A program made the translations under genes and the position numbers. A stretch of DNA of 7,676 nucleotides from an uncultured Chloroflexota bacterium (GTDB lineage: Bacteria > Chloroflexota > Anaerolineae > Aggregatilineales > Phototrophicaceae). Below the pieces are notes generated by a model. The model had not been told where the DNA came from. It made no database searches and saw nothing but the letters and a program-made list of their open reading frames with translations. The DNA is taken from contig CALDGT010000248.1 in the NCBI GenBank assembly GCA_937942935.1, positions 1 through 7,676 of the forward strand. The letters are read 5' to 3'. This document shows positions 1-4,850 of this stretch, piece after piece (position 1 is the stretch's first letter; the number at the start of each line of letters is the position of its first letter).

Positions 1-1289
1 AACGCCAAGAATTGATGGTCACACTGCAACAACAAGCCATGAATGCGCCCAAACCGACATGGCAACAACAAGCAGGGTTGCAACCACCCCCACCACCAAT
101 GACCTTACCCAGTGGCAACACAGGCATGAGTGCGCCCCCACCGCCACCTTTGCCCAATACTCGCGCCCAAATTGCGCCCCCTCCGATGAACTTTACGGCA
201 CAATCGGTCACAGCGCCAACACCCGCACCTATCCCACAGCCGAGCCAAGTGATGCCCGTTTCATCGCAATCGAGCCACATTTCGGGCTATTTGAATAATC
301 CGCCACCACTTTCGAGCAGTGTCTCGCAATATTTTATGCCTGTGCGGATTCCATACCAATCTGCTATGCAACAATGGTCACAACGGACAGGGATTTTGGG
401 CGGTGGTGGCGGGTCACAAGTCCAATTGGTTTATAAACCCGGTTTATTGGCACAAGCTATGATTCGTTATGCAGACCGCAAAGCCAATATCTATACAGCG
501 CGGATGTTCACTTATTTTGTCACCGATTTGCAACGCATGGGCATTGTGCATTGGGAAGATTTTATGATTGACCCCATCGAAGCACGGATGATTGAGCAAA
601 ATCCACAAACCCCCGCCGCTTTTGGCGAATTATCATCTGGGTTAGCCGATAGCACCCGCCTCACTGCGCTCAAAAAAGAAGTGGTGGATATGTTGTATAA
701 CACCGCCCAACTCATTATTCCATCGAATGATGTCTTGGGAATTTATGGCAATCCTGATACCGAATTTAGCGAATTTCAGGCGCGGGTGCAACAATCCGCC
801 CGTGAGCAACGCGACCTCGCCATAGATAAATTATCAGATAAATATGGCGGGATGATGGACAAAGCAGAGGCACGCCTCCGCAAAACCGAGCGCGATATTC
901 GCTCCGAAAAGACCCAACTCAAAGGGTTACAACGTGAACAACTCTTTACCACAGGCGAAGCTGTTACCAGCCTGATGCGTGGCAATACCAATTACACCCT
1001 ATCACGTATGAGCCGTACATCACGGTATCAACGCAACACGAAAGATAATATCCGTGAGCGCCAAGAGGTGATGACCGACCTAGAACGTGAATTGGATGCG
1101 ATTGAACAAGAATTTGAGGCGCAAGTCCAAAAGACCAATGATTATTGGGTGGGTGTGATTGAACAAACCCGCGAATATGTCATCAATGCGCTCAAGAAAG
1201 ACATCCAATTGGAGTTATTTGGAATTGGTTGGTTGCCCGCTTGGTATGCTAATATCAACGGACAAATTGTGTTTTTGCAAGCATATTAG
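1..1289 (+). CDS. C-terminal part of a probable HerA/DUF87-type ATPase (5' partial)
   Basis: The frame is open to the left edge: codons 3-11 read R-Q-E before the TTG at 12 and the ATG at 15. I therefore treat this as the 3' end of a longer gene and number residues from base 12. Residues ~11-110 are low-complexity and Pro/Gln/Ala-rich, with PPPPP runs, like a flexible linker. A Gly run lies at ~129-134. Residues ~137-250 form a compact region (VYKPGLLAQAMIRYADRK, later LYNTAQLII). Residues ~255-310 and ~345-398 are charged, coiled-coil-like helices, separated by a basic Ser/Arg-rich stretch (SRMSRTSRYQR). The end is ELFGIGWLPAWY. From memory, this order matches the C-terminal extension of HerA-like ATPases common in Chloroflexi and Actinobacteria, whose Walker-type motor precedes it. 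No Walker motif lies inside the window, so the motor would be to the left. Known HerA relatives are DNA-translocating hexamers; the role of this branch is unknown. The alternative is a stand-alone coiled-coil protein. Confidence 0.65.
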   Translation, partial: RQELMVTLQQQAMNAPKPTWQQQAGLQPPPPPMTLPSGNTGMSAPPPPPLPNTRAQIAPPPMNFTAQSVTAPTPAPIPQPSQVMPVSSQSSHISGYLNNPPPLSSSVSQYFMPVRIPYQSAMQQWSQRTGILGGGGGSQVQLVYKPGLLAQAMIRYADRKANIYTARMFTYFVTDLQRMGIVHWEDFMIDPIEARMIEQNPQTPAAFGELSSGLADSTRLTALKKEVVDMLYNTAQLIIPSNDVLGIYGNPDTEFSEFQARVQQSAREQRDLAIDKLSDKYGGMMDKAEARLRKTERDIRSEKTQLKGLQREQLFTTGEAVTSLMRGNTNYTLSRMSRTSRYQRNTKDNIRERQEVMTDLERELDAIEQEFEAQVQKTNDYWVGVIEQTREYVINALKKDIQLELFGIGWLPAWYANINGQIVFLQAY

Positions 1290-1302
1290 GCAATTAATCT
1301 TT

Positions 1303-1384
1303 AACCCCACCCCAGCAAATTCGATTATTTGTAGGGACGCGATTAATCGCGTCCCTACGATTTTTACGAGCGGGGAGAGGGGTT
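1303..1384. repeat. imperfect C-rich/G-rich inverted repeat enclosing the 28-base palindrome
   Basis: The left arm at 1303-1316 (AACCCCACCCCAGC) is loosely complementary to the right arm at 1370-1384 (GCGGGGAGAGGGGTT), with a few unpaired bases. The arms enclose the perfect palindrome at 1331-1358, so the spacer could fold as one nested structure or be the trace of a small inserted repeat. The match is imperfect and the arms are of low complexity, so chance is possible. Confidence 0.3.
1331..1358. repeat. perfect 28-base palindrome (GTAGGG family), possible terminator
   Basis: The sequence is its own reverse complement across 28 bases, running from GTAGGGACGCGATT to AATCGCGTCCCTAC. It starts 41 bases after the upstream stop codon and is followed by GA and a run of five T (1361-1365). 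A GC-rich stem with a trailing T run could act as an intrinsic terminator for the upstream ATPase gene. The GTAGGG/CCCTAC ends are shared with the repeats at 2663, 4683 and 4768, so it may instead, or also, be a dispersed palindromic repeat. With no unpaired loop bases in the symmetric form, the hairpin tip must open a few pairs. Confidence 0.75.
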
Positions 1385-1405
1385 TGTTTATATAGGCTTA
1401 CCCTC

Positions 1406-1413
1406 AAAAAGGA
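1406..1413 (+). promoter_or_regulatory. ribosome binding site of the PatB/MalY-like gene
   Basis: AAAAAGGA lies 10 bases ahead of the ATG at 1424. It is a modest purine-rich Shine-Dalgarno candidate and supports that start. The start is also supported by the protein, which begins with the usual N-terminus of this family (NFDQPIDRWNSDSVKY). Confidence 0.45.
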
Positions 1414-1423
1414 TTACCCCCTC

Positions 1424-2635
1424 ATGCCCTACAATTTTGACCAACCGATAGACCGTTGGAATAGTGATAGTGTCAAATATACGATTTTTGATGACCACTC
1501 TATTATTCCTCTGTGGGTGGCAGATACCGACTTTTTATCACCAACACCCGTCATAGAAGCCATTAAAGCCCGCACTGACCATGGTGTCTTCGGCTATAAT
1601 TTTGATAACAAACCCTTGCGCGAATTACTCGTCCAACGCATGGCGACGTTATACAATTGGCATATCTCGCCCGATGATATTGTGTGGGTACCGGGTGTGG
1701 TGACAGGCTTCAATATGGCAATCCGCGCCTTTGGCAGATTAGGCGAAGAAGTCCTCATCCAAACCCCTGTTTATCCCCCATTTTTCCCTGCCGCGCCCAA
1801 TAACGGCTTATTCACCAAGACCGCACCCTTAACCCGCATCCAAACAGATAGCCAAATTTCTTATCAATTTGATGAAAATATATTCCGTTCTGCCATCACC
1901 GCAGGCAAAACCAAGACCTTTTTATTTTGCAATCCACATAATCCTGTCGGGCGGGTTTGGACAGAATCTGAATTGCGCTGTATGGGTGAGATTGCGCTCG
2001 AAAAAGACATGCTCATCATATCTGATGAAATTCATTGCGATTTGTTATTCGATAATCACCGTCATATCCCCCTCGCATCACTCAGCCCAGAATTGGCAAA
2101 AAATACAGTTACATTGATGGCACCCAGCAAAACATTCAATATTGCAGGGCTTGGCGCATCATTCGCCATCATCCAAAATCCTGCTATCCGCGCCCGTTAT
2201 GCCGAAATGGTTGGAAATGCAGGCTTGCATGTGAATATTTTGGGATTGGTCGCCATGCACGCCGCTTATGAACATGGTGGCGATTGGTTGCGAGAAGTGT
2301 TGGCATATATGCAAGCCAACCGCGACCTCGCCAGCAATTTTGTGCGCGAGTATATGCCACATTTGCCCATCACCCACCCAGAAGGCACGTATTTAAGTTG
2401 GATGGATGCCCGCGCGGTATCGCTCCCGCCGAATGGGGCTTATATGGATATGTTTGAACCCTTTTTCTTAGAAAAAGCGAAAGTAGCCATGAATCGGGGG
2501 GCATCATTTGGTAGCGATGGGGCAGGTTTTGTGCGGATAAATTTAGGCACAACCCGCGCCGTGTTGCAAGAAGCACTAGAACGGATGCGCTCGGCAGTGA
2601 TGGATAGCGCACACTCCAGCGAAGTGATTATCTGA
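1424..2635 (+). CDS. PLP-dependent PatB/MalY-type cystathionine beta-lyase or aminotransferase
   Basis: This is a complete 403-residue fold-type I PLP enzyme, about the usual length for PatB/MalY (~390). Visible landmarks are the N-terminal family signature FDQPIDRWNSDSVKY (5-19), PLWVADTDF (29-37), TPVYPPFF (114-121), CNPHNPVGRVW (169-179), SDEIHCDL (200-207, Asp201 contacting the PLP ring nitrogen), APSKTFN (233-239, Lys236 forming the Schiff base) and FVRINLG (369-375, Arg371 binding the substrate carboxylate). Characterised relatives are cytosolic and cleave the C-S bond of cystathionine or cysteine, giving pyruvate, ammonia and a thiol (homocysteine from cystathionine). Some act as aminotransferases, and E. 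coli MalY also represses the maltose regulon. The exact substrate cannot be read from sequence, so I give no symbol. The gene stands between two repeat-bearing spacers, 134 bases after the ATPase gene and 166 before the TIR gene, so it is probably transcribed alone. Confidence 0.93.
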   Translation: MPYNFDQPIDRWNSDSVKYTIFDDHSIIPLWVADTDFLSPTPVIEAIKARTDHGVFGYNFDNKPLRELLVQRMATLYNWHISPDDIVWVPGVVTGFNMAIRAFGRLGEEVLIQTPVYPPFFPAAPNNGLFTKTAPLTRIQTDSQISYQFDENIFRSAITAGKTKTFLFCNPHNPVGRVWTESELRCMGEIALEKDMLIISDEIHCDLLFDNHRHIPLASLSPELAKNTVTLMAPSKTFNIAGLGASFAIIQNPAIRARYAEMVGNAGLHVNILGLVAMHAAYEHGGDWLREVLAYMQANRDLASNFVREYMPHLPITHPEGTYLSWMDARAVSLPPNGAYMDMFEPFFLEKAKVAMNRGASFGSDGAGFVRINLGTTRAVLQEALERMRSAVMDSAHSSEVII

Positions 2636-2662
2636 TAATTTTCCCCCCAAAATCGAAATGCT

Positions 2663-2702
2663 TGTAGGGGCGGATTAGGGCGCAAGCCCGTATATCCGCC
2701 CT
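2663..2702 (+). repeat. GTAGGGGCGG palindromic repeat, copy 1
   Basis: The left end TGTAGGGGCGGATTA (2663-2677) and right end GTATATCCGCCC (2690-2701) form an outer stem, gggcggat 2668-2675 with atccgccc 2694-2701. Inside is a second stem, GGGC 2678-2681 with GCCC 2686-2689, closed by a GCAA tetraloop (GNRA type). The same ends recur on the opposite strand at 4717-4750 and, more loosely, at 4768-4814, so this is a repeat family and not a one-off terminator. It starts 27 bases after the lyase stop codon and lacks a T run. Confidence 0.8.
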
Positions 2703-2721
2703 GTTCCTCCCACAAAATCCC

Positions 2722-2736
2722 AAATGCACTGCATTT
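2722..2736. promoter_or_regulatory. 15-base palindrome, possible operator ahead of the TIR gene
   Basis: AAATGCA and TGCATTT are perfect 7-base inverted arms around a single C. The site is 20 bases upstream of the TATAAT at 2756 and reaches into where a -35 element would sit (about 2733-2738). A dimeric repressor bound here would block that promoter. The link to regulation is inferred from position only; no regulator is encoded next to it. Confidence 0.4.
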
Positions 2737-2755
2737 CGTAACGTCAATTATTGGG

Positions 2756-2761
2756 TATAAT
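2756..2761 (+). promoter_or_regulatory. -10 box candidate for the TIR-FGE gene
   Basis: A perfect TATAAT occurs 40 bases ahead of the ATG at 2802. The matching -35 position (around 2733-2739, ATTTCGT) is weak, so the promoter would be poor or need an activator. The surrounding AT-rich stretch and separate spacing support the TIR gene having its own promoter. A short AGGT at 2791-2794, seven bases ahead of the ATG, is the only Shine-Dalgarno candidate. Confidence 0.45.
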
Positions 2762-2801
2762 AAGGACATAATTTTGTTTGAATAATCAATAGGTCGTTAT
2801 T

Positions 2802-4634
2802 ATGCCCAAAACGATATTCATCAGTTATCGGAGCAATGACTCTGATAAAGTGGATACGATTGTTGCCAATTTAAGGTCTCTCAAAAATGCTGATGGGACA
2901 TCGCGTTATCATATTTGGTTTGATAAAGATAGTATCCCAGAAGGAAAAAATTGGTGGTTTTCAATTGTGGATGCCATTATTGACTGCAAAGTTTTTATTT
3001 TTATGGTATCCCATGAAGCCATTCAAAGCCCCAATTGTATTGCTGAATTGAGCTATGCCCATAAAATAAATCGTCATATTTTGCCTGTTGTTTTAGGTGG
3101 TGAATATGAACATAATCCAAGCAAGGGGAAGAAAAATATTCTTTTTTGGGATGAATTGCCAAGAGAATTGAAAGATGACAACATTCAATTTTTATTTGAT
3201 ACAGGCACACAAGCATTTCAGAAATTGATTCAAACACTTGATGATTTATTGGCAAAACCCAAAAAGGATTTACATCGCACAGTAGAACGCCCACCTGACC
3301 CACGTCACATTGATGATGCCAATAATAACAATGTATCTATTTACAAAGAGGCGCGTGATTCTGCGCTACGTGGTGATTTTTCTACAGCAGACACTTTATT
3401 TTTACGACTATTTAATGCGGATGACCCCGATTTTGGTGATGAATCTGGTGCATGGATAGAAGCTATTCGTTTATATCAGAGAATTATTCAATTCGATGAT
3501 ATTGAACATCGTAGCGCACGCGAAAAGTGGGTGAATTATCAAGAAAACTTTCCTCAAATTTTGTTTAAGATTTTGAATGGCATTTTCGACCCCAAAAGAT
3601 TTGCTGAAAAATATGGGAATGGGACGCAAAATCCACAACCTGTTACATCGCCACAGCCAGGACGACAATCGCAATCAATTATTATGCCAATAGATGGTCA
3701 AAAGCCATTAAATCAAGCAATGGATTTGATAGCGAAAGGTATAGAAAAGCAATCAGCATATTTGCTTAAAGAAGCTATACAGATTTTACAAGGCTTAATT
3801 AATGATGGTTACATATCGGATGTTTATGACCTAAAATCACTTTTGGCTGATGCAATTTGTTCCCATGATAAGATTCACCGCATTCCGCCCATCCCCGACT
3901 TTCTGCCCCAACCATTTGACTGGTGTGCTATCCCTGCGGGTAAGGTGACGATTGGCTATGGAGATTGGAAAGACCAGAAATATGTCGTAGAACGCACACA
4001 AGATTTTAATATACCCGACTTTTTCATAGCGAAATATCCGCTTACCAATGCTCAATATGACGTTTTTGTGAACGCCAAAGATGGGTATGCCAATACTGAT
4101 TGGTGGGCTTATTCGGATGACGCGAAAGCATGGCGCAAAAATAATTGGAAACCGCGTGAAACAGGTTTTAAGGGTGATGCTCACCCGCGCACGAATATCA
4201 CATGGTATGAATCGGTCGCGTTTACCTTATGGATGAGCGCCAAGATGAAATTAAACATCCATCTCCCCACCGAGCAACAGTGGCAACGGGCGGCGATTGG
4301 CGATACGGGTTGGGCATATCCGTATGGGGATGAATTTGATAAAAATCGGTGCAACTTTAATACGAAAAGCACAACACCCGTCACCCAATACCCTACTGGT
4401 GCAAGTTTATATGAGGTGATGGATATGAGTGGCAATGTGTGGGAATGGTGTTCAACTGAATCTAATCAGGGAAATATTCCATTGAAGGATGCTACTAATG
4501 ATAAAATTTATGTTTTGCGCGGTGGCTCGTGGTTGATCAACAATACGGCTCTCCTGCGTGCCAATGTTCGTGGTAGGGATGTCCCTGATGATAGGTACAA
4601 TGTTAGGGGTGTTCGTTTTGCCCTCTCTCAATAG
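2802..4634 (+). CDS. TIR domain - helical linker - FGE/C-type-lectin domain fusion
   Basis: This is a complete 610-residue protein. Residues ~3-150 are a TIR domain: box 1 IFISYRSNDSD (5-15), WFDKDSIPEGKNW (39-51, BB-loop region), and SPNCIAELSYA (76-86), where Glu82 sits at the catalytic Glu position of NAD-cleaving TIR domains. Residues ~178-360 are mostly helical, TPR-like in feel, with a Pro/Gln-rich break at ~276-292. Residues ~371-608 are an FGE-sulfatase (SUMF1-type, C-type-lectin fold) domain: FDWCAIPAGKVTIGYG, FFIAKYPLTNAQYDVFV, ITWYESVAFTLW, LPTEQQWQRAA (488-498), YPYGD, MDMSGNVWEWC (540-550), VLRGGSW (571-577) and GVRFA (603-607). The C-terminal cysteine pair of true FGE is absent, so aldehyde-forming activity is unlikely. 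Known TIR effectors of bacterial immunity degrade NAD+ or make signalling nucleotides. I infer that the lectin fold senses a ligand and the TIR end responds. No signal peptide or membrane helix is visible, so it is probably cytosolic. The first ~1 kb is more AT-rich than the FGE part. The last ~30 codons resemble a DGR variable region. Confidence 0.9.
   Translation: MPKTIFISYRSNDSDKVDTIVANLRSLKNADGTSRYHIWFDKDSIPEGKNWWFSIVDAIIDCKVFIFMVSHEAIQSPNCIAELSYAHKINRHILPVVLGGEYEHNPSKGKKNILFWDELPRELKDDNIQFLFDTGTQAFQKLIQTLDDLLAKPKKDLHRTVERPPDPRHIDDANNNNVSIYKEARDSALRGDFSTADTLFLRLFNADDPDFGDESGAWIEAIRLYQRIIQFDDIEHRSAREKWVNYQENFPQILFKILNGIFDPKRFAEKYGNGTQNPQPVTSPQPGRQSQSIIMPIDGQKPLNQAMDLIAKGIEKQSAYLLKEAIQILQGLINDGYISDVYDLKSLLADAICSHDKIHRIPPIPDFLPQPFDWCAIPAGKVTIGYGDWKDQKYVVERTQDFNIPDFFIAKYPLTNAQYDVFVNAKDGYANTDWWAYSDDAKAWRKNNWKPRETGFKGDAHPRTNITWYESVAFTLWMSAKMKLNIHLPTEQQWQRAAIGDTGWAYPYGDEFDKNRCNFNTKSTTPVTQYPTGASLYEVMDMSGNVWEWCSTESNQGNIPLKDATNDKIYVLRGGSWLINNTALLRANVRGRDVPDDRYNVRGVRFALSQ
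4533..4616 (+). other. DGR variable-region-like end of the FGE/lectin domain
   Basis: These codons (residues 578-605) lie between the conserved VLRGGSW and the terminal RFA motifs, where DGR-diversified FGE-type proteins carry their variable region. Fixed scaffold residues are kept: L585, R586, R590, P595, D596, R598, G603, R605. Positions that are usually Asn in the family instead read V589, G591, D593, V594, D597, Y599 and V601. Their codons (gtt, ggt, gat, gtc, gat, tac, gtt) all end in C or T, as expected if a template AAC/AAT codon was changed only at its adenines. Of the 27 codons 578-604, 21 end in C or T and none in A. There is no template repeat or reverse transcriptase in this window, so this is a structural resemblance and not a demonstrated DGR target. 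Confidence 0.45.
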
Positions 4635-4661
4635 TTCTGAAATAGATGTGAGGTGTTAAAA

Positions 4662-4690
4662 CGGGACGAGGCACTGCCTACACCCCTACA
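4662..4690 (-). repeat. degenerate GTAGGGG palindromic repeat, copy 2
   Basis: On the minus strand it begins TGTAGGGG (4690-4683), like the other copies. It contains a short perfect stem, aggc 4669-4672 with gcct 4676-4679, around a three-base loop. The outer arm is reduced to ggg 4663-4665 opposite ccc 4683-4685. It starts 27 bases after the TIR-FGE stop codon and could help end transcription, but it has no T run on the plus strand. Confidence 0.5.
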
Positions 4691-4716
4691 ACCACGAAAC
4701 AAATTAAATGTGGTGC

Positions 4717-4750
4717 GGGCGGATATACACTTCGTTAATCCGCCCCTACA
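4717..4750 (-). repeat. GTAGGGGCGG palindromic repeat, copy 3 (inverted)
   Basis: Read on the minus strand it starts TGTAGGGGCGGATTA and ends GTATATCCGCCC, the same ends as copy 1 at 2663-2702. The outer stem is gggcggat 4717-4724 with atccgccc 4738-4745. The centre is different and shorter (ACGAA on the minus strand, where copy 1 has a GGGC-GCAA-GCCC hairpin). Conserved ends with a replaced centre mark it as a member of a dispersed family. Confidence 0.8.
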
Positions 4751-4767
4751 AGCCTGCCTATTTGGTG

Positions 4768-4814
4768 TGTAGGGGCGGTACTAGCGCCCGTTTTTGGCGC
4801 GTATGTCCGCCCTA
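4768..4814 (+). repeat. GTAGGGGCGG palindromic repeat, copy 4
   Basis: It starts TGTAGGGGCGG (4768-4778) and its right end is GTATGTCCGCCC (4801-4812), one base different from copies 1 and 3. The outer stem is gggcgg 4773-4778 with ccgccc 4807-4812. The inner stem is GCGCC 4784-4788 with GGCGC 4796-4800, around a seven-base T-rich loop. It lies 36 bases beyond the stop codon of the minus-strand gene and could serve as that gene's terminator hairpin, but no clear T run follows on the minus strand. Confidence 0.75.
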
Positions 4815-4850
4815 AGCGGGGCGATTTTTGGGTGGGACTGTATTCCGTTT

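Noticed and set aside
59..298. Alternative frame over the Pro-rich start of the first gene
   Set aside because: The main frame continues into a long conserved region. This one is a shadow of the Pro/Gln-rich codons.
2440..2769. Minus-strand frame of 109 codons
   Set aside because: It overlaps the end of the PLP enzyme and the repeat-bearing spacer, and its translation has no domain or plausible start context.
4635..4850. DGR template repeat or small RNA in the spacer
   Set aside because: The spacer has no second copy of the VLRGGSW-coding sequence and no run of AAC/AAT codons. Its structure is explained by the palindromic repeats.
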